From positions 3,267,286-3,331,285 of the forward strand of contig JAJUBI010000004.1 in NCBI GenBank assembly GCA_022419385.1: DNA of 64,000 nucleotides, written 5' to 3'. Positions 33,229 through 43,421 of this stretch are shown here, piece by piece. Source of the DNA: Paraconiothyrium sp. Pb-2020 (lineage: Eukaryota > Ascomycota > Dothideomycetes > Pleosporales > Didymosphaeriaceae). Below the pieces are notes generated by a model that saw nothing but the letters and a program-made list of their open reading frames with translations, was not told the DNA's origin and searched no databases. Within the stretch, counting starts at the first letter, position 1. Each line of letters opens with the position of its first letter. The position numbers and the translations under genes are program-made.

Positions 33229-33724
33229 ATGAACTGTTTAAGCTCGAACTTACAAGAGTACGCGCCAACGGCACTCACCTGGAGCGCGTTTCACGCGAAC
33301 CAACGCAACCAGATCCTAGACCAAGAATGGCTCAATGTCCCCTTTCGTGTCGAGAACCTCCTCAACGTCGCTGAGATCGACCGTCTCGCCAAAGCTAACG
33401 ACCGCTTCAAATCCCGTGACGCCGATTTGAAGGGATTCTGCAAACTCATGTCCGAGCAATTCAAAGGCAGCGCTCGCCAGATTTAGCAGGATCCTGCAAT
33501 CCAACGCGAAGACCCGCCAAAAGGTTCGTAACATCCTTCACAAGACCAATGCGAAGTTGAACAAGGCGTTAGAGCAGGAGCGCAAGCTCAGCTCTGAGAA
33601 CACAAGTGGTATACTTGCGAATGAGGGCGGCAATTCAGTCCTCATTGCAAACACGAAGGGAGAAATATGGGACAGCAACAGCGAACCTGAGTTGTACATG
33701 TTGTGTAAGGCACGCATATGCTAA
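33229..33724 (+). CDS. Coiled-coil hypothetical protein, frame broken near 33481
   Basis: The frame from MNCLSSNLQEYAPTALTWSA is helical and charged: ENLLNVAEIDRLAKANDRFK and DADLKGFCKLMSEQFKGSAR. It meets a TAG at 33484-33486. A neighbouring frame carries straight on with SRILQSNAKTRQKVRNILHK and TNAKLNKALEQERKLSSENT, the same coiled-coil character, to a stop at 33722-33724. Loss of two T from a short T run would explain it. I recognise no family. The start is uncertain, and an exon may lie upstream. Confidence 0.4.
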
Positions 33725-33984
33725 GTGGTGCACACATTTGAGCGACAACGATGAAGATCTATGATTAGCTTGCGGAGAGAGAATGGTCATCAGAGCTGTA
33801 TGTGGTCTAGATAGCAACTGGCTCAAATCACGGGTTCGGTCTAGCTCAGGAAGGACTGTAGAACCTTGAATGGACTCATGAGATTCACAGAGAAAATATC
33901 GGCTTTCAATTGTAGGCGGTTGTGCATCCGCACTAACATGAGCTATGAAAGCGTGTCAACTTTGAAGACCCGGAACTCTTGCAG

Positions 33985-34491
33985 CTAGGCATGCTCCATC
34001 TGCACATCCTCCTCCTCCTGCTTCTTCTTGTCCTTTCCCTCGTCCTTTGCCTTCGCTGCCACTTCACTAACACCCAGGAAACCAAAGGACAAGGCGAACT
34101 TGTCGGCTTCGTGATTGTCGTTCTGCTTGGCAAAGTGCTCTGCCTCCTCGGCAAAGTCATACTCGCGCTTGTTGAACGCTTTCACATCCCGGCGCAGCTC
34201 ACAAAGTTCCTTGACGAGCTCCTTATCCTTCTGAAAAGTGACTCTTGAGGTAACGCCGCGTACCTTAGCCAAGAAGATGTCGCGTCGAGTGGCAAGACGC
34301 TTGTGCTCGGCGGCGAGGTTCCTGTACTTTCCCAAGAGGTTGATATACGCTTTGTGCATGTGACGGTCTGCTGTCTTGAGGCGCCGGATTTCAGCATGCT
34401 GCTCGCTGATCGTAGCGTCCTTCGTTTTGTTCTCTTCGGTAAGGCGCGCGATCTCGGCGAAGGGATCGGTGAATCCGGGTGATGAAGCCAT
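33985..34491 (-). CDS. Coiled-coil hypothetical protein, 168 residues
   Basis: This is a single exon starting MASSPGFTDPFAEIARLTEE. Nearly the whole protein is predicted helix: heptad-like Lys/Glu/Leu stretches from about residue 10 to 140, then a basic-acidic tail (KAKDEGKDKKKQEEEDVQME). I recognise no family. It lies tail to tail with another coiled-coil frame at 33229-33724. Both carry an EI-x-RL-x3-N-type segment, so they may be distant relatives, though the similarity is weak. Confidence 0.5.
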   Translation of the reverse strand: MASSPGFTDPFAEIARLTEENKTKDATISEQHAEIRRLKTADRHMHKAYINLLGKYRNLAAEHKRLATRRDIFLAKVRGVTSRVTFQKDKELVKELCELRRDVKAFNKREYDFAEEAEHFAKQNDNHEADKFALSFGFLGVSEVAAKAKDEGKDKKKQEEEDVQMEHA

Positions 34492-35105
34492 CTTCGTTGA
34501 TTTACAGCCCTGACGCCGCAGGTGAAACCTTGCACATTGATACCGGCTTTCTCTGATTTTCCGCTATCGCTGCAATACATACCTATGCTATCTGTGGTAG
34601 CTTCGGAAGTGCGCGGGTGGAGGTGCGATTTCAACTGCCCAATGTTAAATGAATGGCAGGCGAGCTTCATAAGAATTCAATAGGGACGTGGATGATCTGC
34701 ACTAGATGAACTAGGTTTAGTGGTTCACGATCTCATTCACCCTCCTGGTAAGTACGTAAGCAAATGCGCTTGCAACTTCCGGTTCGGAAATCGATAGAGA
34801 TTGGTCCTTGGATAATTTAGAACTTACATTAGCAGAGACCAACTCATACTGCCGCTCATGGACATGCCATCCACAACCGCCTTCGACGCCGGCGTCAGAA
34901 GAGCTCGGTTCATACCGTAAGGGGCCGTCTTCTAGAAAAGGGGACAATTGAGGCGCTGCTCGTGAGAGATTCCGTAGGGAGTACGACGGAATCAATTGTG
35001 GGCACAGCGCCCAGTGAGTCAATTTTCCGCCCAAGATTAGGAGTGTCGCCCAGAGCGAACCAAACCAATCGCGCTCGAATAGAGAAAGCGCGCCCACGTA
35101 TACAG
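34492..35105. other. Intergenic, no supported gene
   Basis: This contains the promoter of the 168-residue coiled-coil gene on the left and the downstream end of the arrestin-like remnant on the right. A minus-strand open frame at 34717-35097 is not convincing. Confidence 0.4.
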
Positions 35106-36402
35106 CTAGGCGCAGGGTACTTTGCGAGAGGATATATCAGACCAAATCAAATATCCGATGCTAAGACAGCGCACAATGTCAATATCTCCTATGCTGCAGT
35201 CCCCAAATTCCTCAAGGCTTTCGACCTCATGCTCCAATTGCTGCTCCCCAATCTGCACCCCTAACTTTGCCTTTCTCCAATACGCTCTTGAGATCGCGAA
35301 GCACTGAAAGCTCGGAGGCGTGAAACCTGGCACCATCGAAGAAAACCAGACCTCCGCGCCACCAGCCTGTTCCGTGCCTCTCTTCTCACCCAGAAGGGGC
35401 ACCTCTTCCAGCTGCACAATCTGCGACTCCGGAAAAAAATTCAGGGCCGTGTTCTTTTCACGATAAATAGTGTACTCCCAGCCAGAAAAGAATCTTGTCG
35501 ACGTATCTAACGAACGGTGTCCCGTCGCAGTGGCGGCCACTCATCATAGAGCTGGCAATTTTGTCGAGCGCTGCGCGTATGAATATTTAGGTCTGAACAA
35601 GCCCAATGTTAGTAACCCAACGTAATGGATGCGATCTGAGCGATATTCTGTGCGTTGTATATAACGTTGAATGTACTTCTGAACTTGAAATCCGAGCCTG
35701 AGGTAGGTGGATCGGGAGGATCGACGCCGAGCTCGATATCAAATTATGGCGTTTCGGCGTTTCGGAGGGGAATCTGTCGGATAACTTCTTCCGGGTGTTG
35801 ATGCCAGACGGGTCGCACCCCGTGAAGCTAGAGCTGGCGAGAGTGAATAGTTTGGGTAGGAGAAGACGCTATAAGGCGACTTGAGATCCGGACTTAAGGG
35901 CTGAAATAGCACAGGCGAAGTAGTTGAGAGAGACTTCTTCTGACGCTTTCCAACCCCAGAACCAGGGCAGATCAGGCGTGTGGTAAGACCATAGCTTACT
36001 GGTGCATTGCCTGGCCAATCTGGCCGTGTAACACAAGCAAATGTTGGCGGGAGATGTTGTGGCTGTACCGTCCAAAGCGAGCCTGTATCAGCTTTTTATC
36101 CACCTCCTCCAGGTAAGCGGAATCGAAAGGGAAAGGAGTAGTTCTGGCCTGGTTGCAGTTGCTGTGGTGGGGTGAAAAGGTTGTACCTGACATCGGAAAG
36201 CGGCACATTGTCGCGGTAGTGGCGGTCATTAGTCTCAATTCCTGTGCTGGATGAGTAGCCAGACGGGACAGTGACCCGAGAGTGACACCTCAATGGCCTG
36301 CGTTAATATGGGAGTCGATGTCGAGAGGGTGATCTCGCCTTGGGTGGTGTCGTTTGGTGTGAAGACTTCATCTTGCGAGTCTGTAAGGTGCAAGGCAAAC
36401 AT
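35106..36402 (-). pseudogene. Arrestin-like (alpha-arrestin) gene, broken in several places
   Basis: The order of arrestin pieces is conserved. An N-terminal strand set (MFALHLTDSQDEVFTPNDTT, QGEITLSTSTPILTQAIEVS) is followed, in another frame, by SRVTVPSGYSSSTGIETNDR, DVRYNLFTPPQQLQPGQNYS and FPFRFRLPGGG. After a TAA (36096-36098) the same frame continues LPPTFACVTRPDWPGNAPVS. Further frames give FDIELGVDPPDPPTSGSDFK and, at 35106-35540, YTIYREKNTALNFFPESQIV and GFTPPSFQCFAISRAYWR. The first break fits loss of one copy of an 11-base tandem unit at 36271-36281. Alpha-arrestins recruit ubiquitin ligases to plasma-membrane transporters. The damage is heavier than in neighbours, so a true pseudogene is possible. 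Confidence 0.6.
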
Positions 36403-36691
36403 AGGCAGCGTCGGCGCTGCTTGTTCGTTCGAGCTGTAGAGACCTAATGTTTGCTTCACACGAGCTGTTTTCGCGACAATGGGTAAGTAATGGCCGAAGG
36501 GCTTCGTCGGCAGCAGATCAGGGCGCTATGACTCCAAGGTGAGTTGCTCCGCATGCTGATGCTCGTTGCCTGCTGACTGCTGATTGCTCGTTCACTTGGG
36601 ATTCACATTCACCGACGTTGGTGATTGCAGGCCAGCGCGCCAGGGTCACTTAGCGCAGCGCTAGGTGCACGTTCCACCCACCTGACTACTA

Positions 36692-36697
36692 TATAAA
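36692..36697 (+). promoter_or_regulatory. TATA box without a recognisable downstream gene
   Basis: TATAAA sits in a typical core-promoter context, followed about 25 bp later by C/T-rich sequence. No intact coding region follows for 1.3 kb. It may drive a lost gene or a noncoding transcript. Confidence 0.35.
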
Positions 36698-36765
36698 CCC
36701 GCGCGCCCTCTGCACCTATTCTTCTCCTCAGACCCGCCCAGATTCGCATCCCTAGGTTTCGACAA

Positions 36766-36813
36766 ACGATGACACACCCAGCTTAGCAACCACTTGTGGA
36801 CCCTCGCTGAGTC
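36766..36813 (+). repeat. Direct repeat copy 1 (about 48 bp)
   Basis: This matches 36951-37000 with a 24-base identical core and a few differences outside it. The differences include C/T transitions and single-base indels. In this copy the frame is closed by stop codons. Confidence 0.85.
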
Positions 36814-36950
36814 ACCGTGAAATCAGGAAGTGTTTATCACGGCGTTGCGAACTGTTAACTTTAAGGGCGACAGTGCGGGTCACTCCTGTCGTTGCGTCTC
36901 TTCTTCCGCCCTCAGAGCTTACGATATTTGTCCCTTAGAGGTTCCAATAT

Positions 36951-37000
36951 ACGACGACTACACCCAGTTTAGCAACCACTTGTGGACCCTCGCTGGAGTC
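36951..37000 (+). repeat. Direct repeat copy 2 (about 50 bp)
   Basis: This is the second copy, 185 bp downstream of the first. Here it reads through in an open frame as YDDYTQFSNHLWTLAGVEVE. A local duplication followed by divergence is the simplest explanation. Confidence 0.85.
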
Positions 37001-37995
37001 GAAGTGGAATCGGGAGAAGTAAGACTGCGGATCTTGGACTAAAGGAATCTCCGGCATGACTACTTGGCCTGCTGCACGCGCTCAGCGGTGTCCCGCAACT
37101 GGTTTATCAATCCTTCGGGGACCATCGCCAGGGGGCGCTGCTTTGCTGCAGGAGCAGATTGCATGCGGCTTCACTACGGTGTCGTTCCTTTAGTTCAGGT
37201 AGGTTGCAAGAACGTTACTTTTCCACTTGATAACTTTATTGCTATCAGGTGCCGTTAGGACAAACAGCCGTAAAGCGCCATTGTCAAGGCTGTCAAGCCC
37301 TGCTTGCTGTTTGCCTATTTTAGACGCTGCTGTTTGCCTGCATCAAGGTTCCGAGACCTGGAAACACGTTGTTTCCAGCACGCAACAGTATGACATCGAC
37401 TGCTAGGGATCGTATGCCCGCTATTCCAAACGACTGGATGAGTCTCTCCGACTGACGATTCTTGATCAGTGTCTCTGGATGCTCGATACTTTTTCATTGA
37501 GCTTTCTGCCTGGAAGGCAGGGTTCGAGGAAGAAAGCTGCACGCGTGCAATGGACGAGAAGACTGAGAAGCATGTACAATGGAGCAGCATTACTCTCCGC
37601 AGCAGTGTACTGTTACTGTCAACGCCCAGGAAGCCTGCAGCGCTCTACGTTCGCTTTGGACACCTTTCATCACGTGTAAAACGAACCCCGGGCCCTTATG
37701 CGGGATGTGGAGGCGAGCTGCATCACTCATCTTTCGGCAGTGCTCTCGGTTTGTGGAGAACGAACTAGCATACACTAGAACCCTGCGCTCTTTCCTCTTT
37801 GCGGGTTCGGCCGAGCGGGGTACCTATAACGCTCCGTCATTTAGCATGAGGCTGCGCGCTACCTACTGTAGCATCGCACAGTGCATTGCATGAAACGGTG
37901 CTTCCTCAGCTTCCGCACATATCCCATGCATTTATAACATCCTGCAAGCGCGCTGACGCTCGCTCCAGTCCTCAGCTCATCAGAAGGAAAGGAAC

Positions 37996-39510
37996 ATGTG
38001 GTTCATCTATGCCGCGCTCGCAGCAGCTCTTCTGCGCGTTATCTATATCCTCATCTCCGCATGTCTCTCGCCCAACCGCTCCATCCCCGGCCCCTTCCTC
38101 GCCCGCTTCACAAAGCTGTGGTACTTATCCAACATCTACAAGGGTACGCACGAGCAAGATGCTATCGCTCTACACCGCAAGTATGCGAGGCCAGGCGAAC
38201 ACTTCGCCCCCGTAGTTCGCCTTGGACCCAATATGTACTCCCTTAAGACGCCCGAGAAGGTCGTCTACGGCATATCAAGCAAGATGCCGAAGTCCTCCTG
38301 GTACGAGGGCTGGAAGCACCCGAGCCCGGAGCGCTGGACGGTGTTCACGGATAGGAATATCAAGCGGCATTCTGAATCGCGCCGTGTGTATGCGGGGTTG
38401 TACGCCATGAGCGCTTTACTCTCCTACGAAGCGTACGTCGATGACCGCGCAGACATCTTTGCTCGACGTTTAGGTGAGCTTGCAGGTGGAGCGGCGGTGG
38501 ATATGGGACATTGGTTCCAATGCTACGCGTTCGATGTTATTGGTTCTATCACGTACGGCCAGCGTTTCGGGTTCCTAGATGAGGGAAGGGACTTGGGAGA
38601 TACGATAAGGGCGTTGGATAGGAGTATGGTGTACTCGACGCTGGTGGGCGTATATCCTTTCTTGCATCCTTGGCTGTACCCCATCCTGGAGAAGTTCCCA
38701 TCGTCAGGCGCTGCCGGGAGGGCGTATCTGATGCGGTTCGCTCAGGGTGCGCTTTCTCAGCGGCGGGCTGAGCGAGCCGCAGGCAAGAGAGAGGTAAGCA
38801 AGGAAGGTGAGCCAGAAGACTTTGTGGACAAGATGCTTGATATGCAGGCGGCGAAGGACAACATCTCGGACTACCACGTTTTCGCGCTGACAATGAGCAA
38901 TATCGTTGCCGGGAGCGATACTACGGCCCTCAGTCTGAGCAGTGTGTTATACCACCTTATTCACATGCCGCATGCGATGCAAAAATTGCGCGAGGAGACT
39001 GCACAGTGCATCGCGGAAGGCAAGTGCACGGCCAACCGTATATCCTTCAAAGCCAGCCAGGAGATGCCGTACCTGCAAGCATGCATCAAAGAAGGTCTCC
39101 GCCTGCACCCCGGCACCGGTCTTCCGCTGTGGAGAGTCGTACACGAAGGAGGCACTACCATATCCGACCACTTCTTCCCCGCCGGTGCAGAAGTCGGCCT
39201 CAACACGTGGGTCGCTCATTATGATGCCGACATCTGGGGTTCCGACGCCTCAGTATTCCGTCCTGAGAGGTGGATTGAGGCGGATGCGGAGCGGTTGAAG
39301 GTTATGGAAACACATTACCTACCGTTCGGGCTGGGTTCGAGGACTTGTATTGGACGACATATTGGGCATCTTGAGATGAGTAAGCTGATACCGCAAATTG
39401 TGAATGCGTTTGAATTTGAGCCTGAAGAGTGGGGAAGGAGGTGGAAGACGCAGAATATGTGGTTTGTGAAGCCCGTTGATTTCAGGGTGAGGATTAGGGT
39501 TAGGCAGTGA
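37996..39510 (+). CDS. Cytochrome P450 monooxygenase, intronless, 504 residues
   Basis: The product starts MWFIYAALAAALLRVIYILI, an N-terminal membrane anchor, followed by a proline-rich hinge (SIPGPFLARFTKLWY). The I-helix oxygen-binding motif is AGSDTT (about 305), the ExxR motif lies in KEGLRLHPG (about 365), the PERF region is FRPERW, and the heme loop is FGLGSRTCIGR with Cys about 451. All P450 signatures are present and the length is normal. The pattern resembles the pisatin-demethylase/benzoate-hydroxylase-like fungal P450s, but I would not assign a substrate. It has no reductase, oxidase or backbone-enzyme neighbours, so it is not part of an obvious secondary-metabolite cluster. It acts at the ER membrane with NADPH-P450 reductase. 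Confidence 0.93.
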   Translation: MWFIYAALAAALLRVIYILISACLSPNRSIPGPFLARFTKLWYLSNIYKGTHEQDAIALHRKYARPGEHFAPVVRLGPNMYSLKTPEKVVYGISSKMPKSSWYEGWKHPSPERWTVFTDRNIKRHSESRRVYAGLYAMSALLSYEAYVDDRADIFARRLGELAGGAAVDMGHWFQCYAFDVIGSITYGQRFGFLDEGRDLGDTIRALDRSMVYSTLVGVYPFLHPWLYPILEKFPSSGAAGRAYLMRFAQGALSQRRAERAAGKREVSKEGEPEDFVDKMLDMQAAKDNISDYHVFALTMSNIVAGSDTTALSLSSVLYHLIHMPHAMQKLREETAQCIAEGKCTANRISFKASQEMPYLQACIKEGLRLHPGTGLPLWRVVHEGGTTISDHFFPAGAEVGLNTWVAHYDADIWGSDASVFRPERWIEADAERLKVMETHYLPFGLGSRTCIGRHIGHLEMSKLIPQIVNAFEFEPEEWGRRWKTQNMWFVKPVDFRVRIRVRQ

Positions 39511-39860
39511 GTGCGATTTGACTGAATGTAGAAGACATCGTCGTAGTAGAACACGACGGATCTGAATCAACTGCAACTAGTAGTGCAAGGGCACAATGGC
39601 AGAATCTGCATGATTTGGAGCGAAAGATATGCATATGCTATATACTACTCTTCTACTCCCTACCTAGAAGTTTGCTAGAGTATGAATGTCATTGAACGGG
39701 AAGGTATACCGACTCCACCCAAAATACAGATTACTCCGTCAACATGCGCATGCTGTCCAGCTCCCGAACGCCTGATCCAATAGTCGCCCTAACGCTAACC
39801 GAGACACTGAGCCACTATGATGGACTATCGTCGATCTCGACCACCTCCCGAATGATTCGC
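39511..39860. other. Convergent intergenic region between P450 and PIF1
   Basis: These 350 bp hold the two 3' regions. I see no gene. Confidence 0.5.
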
Positions 39861-42534
39861 CTAAAACCCATCAACCTGCCTCTTCGTAACCTTCAAATGT
39901 TTCTCGATACTCCCCTTCTTCGCCTTGCTTTCTACATGCTCCGCTGTACTCAAACTACTGTAGAAAGCTCGTACCTTCTCGTGCGCCATGACCTTCTTTG
40001 CATCAAAACGCAGTACTTGCAAACCAGCCATGCTCGTCGCACGCGAGAGCGCGACGTACGCTTGACCCTTCTCGAAGACCCTTCCCAAGTCGACGCGTAC
40101 ACGCTCGAGCGTCTGACCTTGCGCTTTGTGTATGGATAGCGCCCATGCGAGGATCAGGGGGATTTGGTCGCGAGAAGCCTGAACCTCGCCGTTCGGTAGT
40201 TCTATCTTCCATGACTCGCGCTTGCAGAGGAGGTCGCGGGTTGTCCCGTCGGCTATGGCGAAGCGAACAACAGGGTAAAGCTGTTGGGTGCTTACACCCA
40301 GAGCCTTCTCTTTGAGCTTGGTGAGGGCGTCTAGCTCAGCCGTGTTCTCTGCACCCTCTAGGAATGCGTCTTCGTGTTCCTTATAGAATTCAAACATTTG
40401 CTCCGTCATGAAGCCTGTAACCTTGCCCAGAGAACCGTTGACTAATGTATCATCCATATTTTTCACAAGCATGACTTGCGCTCCCTTCTTCAGATAGATG
40501 GTTGCAGGTACCATGCAGCTCTGAAGGAGCTTGTCGCGCTTCTCTTTGTCCAAGACCGTCCCACCATCGCGAGACTCAAATTCGTAGATTTGACCTTGCA
40601 GTTGGTTCATCCGAGCCTGATTCGCGCGCTCAACTTCCTGGCGCGTCGGGAAAAGTTCCGTCGCTTCGATATTATCTTCGGAAGCGGGAAGGGCGCGGTC
40701 AAGTTTCCGGAACTGAGCGATCGAGTGGGGGGTCAATCGACCTTCACGCATCTCGTTAAGCATACCCGCGAAGATGGGGTCCTTTTGACGGAAAACATGG
40801 GTCAAACCGATGGTGTGCTCGGTGGAGGTGGTCCAAGTTCCGGCGTCGAAGGCGAAACGAGCCATCTTCCCGTATTCCGGCACCGGTGGAAGCTGGAAAA
40901 AGTCGCCAGTGATGATGAGTTGAATTCCGCCGAAGGGTCGGCCATTGTTGCGAATAGTTCTCGCAATCTGCTCCAGTTTGTCGAAGAGATCTCCATCTAC
41001 CATAGACACCTCGTCGATGACAAGGACTTTGGTGCGCATCCAACGTTGCTTTGCCTTTGCGTGGCGGCGGATCTTCTTGACAAGATCTTCGACAGGCTCC
41101 TTGCCCAGGCCAATACCCGCGAAGCTGTGCAAGGTAACACCTCCAATGTTGCACGCTGCTAAACCTGTCGAAGCTGTGACAGCTACCCGATCAGGCTCAC
41201 GAACGTACTTCCTGCGCAGACCCGCAATAATTTCCCGTAGTAGAACGGATTTACCGGTACCTTGTAATTGGTTAGTAGGAGTGTAAAAGCTTAACAAAGT
41301 TGCACTTGCCGGCAGACCCAGTGAAGAACACACTCTTCTTACTCTCTACGACCATGTTGAGCACGTGCTGCTGCTCCTCACTCAAAAATATGCGATGGAT
41401 AGTGGACTTCTTCTTCTTCTTGATGGCCGCTTTCACATCCTCTTCTGTACCCTCATTGACCTTGGCAGCAACAGCCTTCTTATTTGTTTCTCGCAAAGTC
41501 CTCTGTTGCTGTTTGATAGCGCTCTGCGTTGTGTTCCAAAGGTAGTCAGGCTTGCTTGACTTCGGTGCCGGTGTCGCTGTCACAATGGTTTCTGTTGGTC
41601 TCCGCTTCTTCGGTCTCGTTGTTTCTAGCTCTTCCTGGGCGTCTACATCTATTGCTTCTACCTTGAGCTGGCCCCCAGTTTGCAGCCAAGGTAGAGTGCG
41701 ACGTTTTGTAGGGACCGGAACTTGTTGCGGTTTGGGCGGAGTGTTAAAGTGCTCTGGTGGGGAAGACGACCATGGTATGGGTTGACTGCTCCTCAATTCA
41801 TGTTTTGGCACTGGCGACGTCCGCGCCGTTGCAGAATGATATGCTGAGTCTACGGTGCTTGTGCGCGGGAGGGTCGGATATTGTACGGTGGTCTTTGTTG
41901 CGGGGTCTTCCAGATCCAGATCAATGTCGCTATCGAAATCATTCTCGTCAAAGAGGACAGCCGATAGTGGGACCGAGTGGCCGGTCTTGGTGTCGTGAAA
42001 GGAAGAAGGAAGATCGTTCTCGAAATCTGCGATGTTAAGGGAGGGGTAGCCGAAGGCATCCTCCTGTGAACTCAATGCCTTCGCTAAGCCGCTCGAGGTT
42101 CTCTTAATTCCATTCATGTGCCCCGAGTTCCGCCTCGCCGCATTGTGCTTCGGTACATTGCCTGACAGGGTCGATAGCGGACGCGTCCCGAATGTTTTCT
42201 GTGCACCTTGTTGTGAACCTTTGAAGGCCCCCGCAATGCTCTGCTGCTTTTGTTGCGCGGCGTGCGCTGGTGACGACTGCGTTGATGGAGCAGCACTGTG
42301 ACTCTTCACTGCGGCCTGGAACATTGTTCTCGAGCAGAGTGGTCGTGTAGAAAGGCAGCTGAGGCGAGCGCTTTGGGGTGGGTGCAGCGCGGTTTGACGG
42401 GGAAGGTGCGACAACGCTTTTACGGAGGTGAATCGCAAAGACGCGCCCAAATTGCAGAGAGCGACGAGCATACAGCAAGCTAAGGCCGCAATAGAAAAGA
42501 AAAGAAACAGAGAAAGAGTATCAAGGAGCGGCAT
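39861..42534 (-). CDS. PIF1: PIF1-family 5'-3' DNA helicase
   Basis: Exons are 41310-42534 and 39861-41260, giving 874 residues from the first Met. PIF1 unwinds DNA, G-quadruplexes and telomerase RNA-DNA hybrids in nucleus and mitochondria. The N-terminal 400 residues are Ser/Pro/Gln-rich. The helicase core begins at LSEEQQHVLNMVVESKKSVF, with Walker A GSAGTGKS split by the intron. It continues TASTGLAACNIGGVTLHSFA, Walker B VLVIDEVSMVDG, ITGDFFQLPPV, the PIF1 signature region and the final LSIHKAQGQTLERVRVDL and GQAYVALSRATSMAGL. The intron (41261-41309) has a GC donor. The first Met opens a hydrophobic, basic leader. A second in-frame Met (42327, MFQAAVKSHSAAPST) gives a typical nuclear start. 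Dual mitochondrial and nuclear forms from two starts are plausible. Confidence 0.95.
41261..41309 (-). other. GC-AG intron in PIF1
   Basis: The 49-nt intron starts GCAAGT and ends ACAAG, with a perfect branch-point-like CTACTAAC about 10 nt before the acceptor. It is the only placement that rebuilds GSAGTGKS in phase. No GT donor is available nearby. Confidence 0.9.
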
Positions 42535-43421
42535 GCGCGTGCGTTAGCGACGAACCAACCTTGGTGTGACGACGCGTTAGAACGCGAAGGGTGGCTCGTG
42601 CACCCCAGTGCCCCGGCCCTCCTCCCGCTATGTTTGTCACTCCTTAGCAGGGAGACGATCGATCTCAACTAATACATCACCAGTGAAGCGCTCTAGTAGT
42701 ATAAGGAAGTCGCATTTACCTAGATCTTAATCTAATTGCCATCGTCATCACAAGCAATGATTAAGGATCGATCAGTGATACGATCTTCAACAACGGCTAT
42801 CAATGAAATTCTGCGGAAACGGCGATGAACCGGATTTACTCTTACGTACAACAACTTTTAGGCCGTCTATCGCCAGCACAGCCGAAGCAAACTAGACATT
42901 TCGATTGATTGAAGAGAGGAGATGCATGCGCTTCGTGGATGGGTATTGGTATGACGCCAAAACAACACGACACAAACGACAAAGACAACTGAGGAAACGC
43001 AACTCTTTTCGTCGTTCGTCATCATCAAAACAAACTTAAGCGGTCCAAACGAATAGGTGGGGAGAAGATATAAAAGGAGATGGCAGATGCAAAGCGCAAG
43101 GAGATTCATTAAGAAATTGAAATCCGAATCCGACAACACGCTCACCCACACATGGGTAATATCCTCCGATGCGGAGACAGAAACACGTACAAATGGTTCA
43201 CTCGTACGCCCGGCCAACATGACCCAAACCAGACATAAGGCCTTTTCAAAGACGGCATGACACCCAAGATCCTCCCGCTAACTAGACAGAGCTGTTTTGG
43301 ATGGAACCGAGAACAGAATGATCGCATGACATGAGCCCGTGGAGACATGAGGGGAATGATAGGATAAACGTCCAAATGGGTGGAAATAAAGGTGCTATCC
43401 AAACAAATAGGTAGCGCCAAT
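42535..43421. other. PIF1 promoter and PUB1 3' region
   Basis: No gene is seen in about 890 bp. The left part should contain the PIF1 promoter and the right part the long 3' UTR of PUB1. Confidence 0.45.

Larger units (their letters stand above)
36403..37995. other. Gene-poor stretch with orphan TATA box and diverged direct repeats
   Basis: No supported gene is present in 1.6 kb. A strong TATATAAA element (about 36690-36697) is followed by a C/T-rich leader-like stretch, but the only ATG nearby (36769) opens a five-codon frame. Two copies of a roughly 50-bp sequence lie just downstream. Short frames such as 36830-37042 and 37469-37768 are unassigned. A TATA-like TTTATAA at 37931-37937 precedes the P450 start by about 60 bp. 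Confidence 0.45.

Noticed and set aside
37801..37840. tRNA-like A-box (GGCCGAGCGG)
   Set aside because: No matching B box, anticodon arm or acceptor stem within 120 bp.
37996..39510. Secondary-metabolite gene cluster around the P450
   Set aside because: Neighbours are PIF1 helicase and an arrestin remnant; no synthase, transporter or pathway regulator is nearby.
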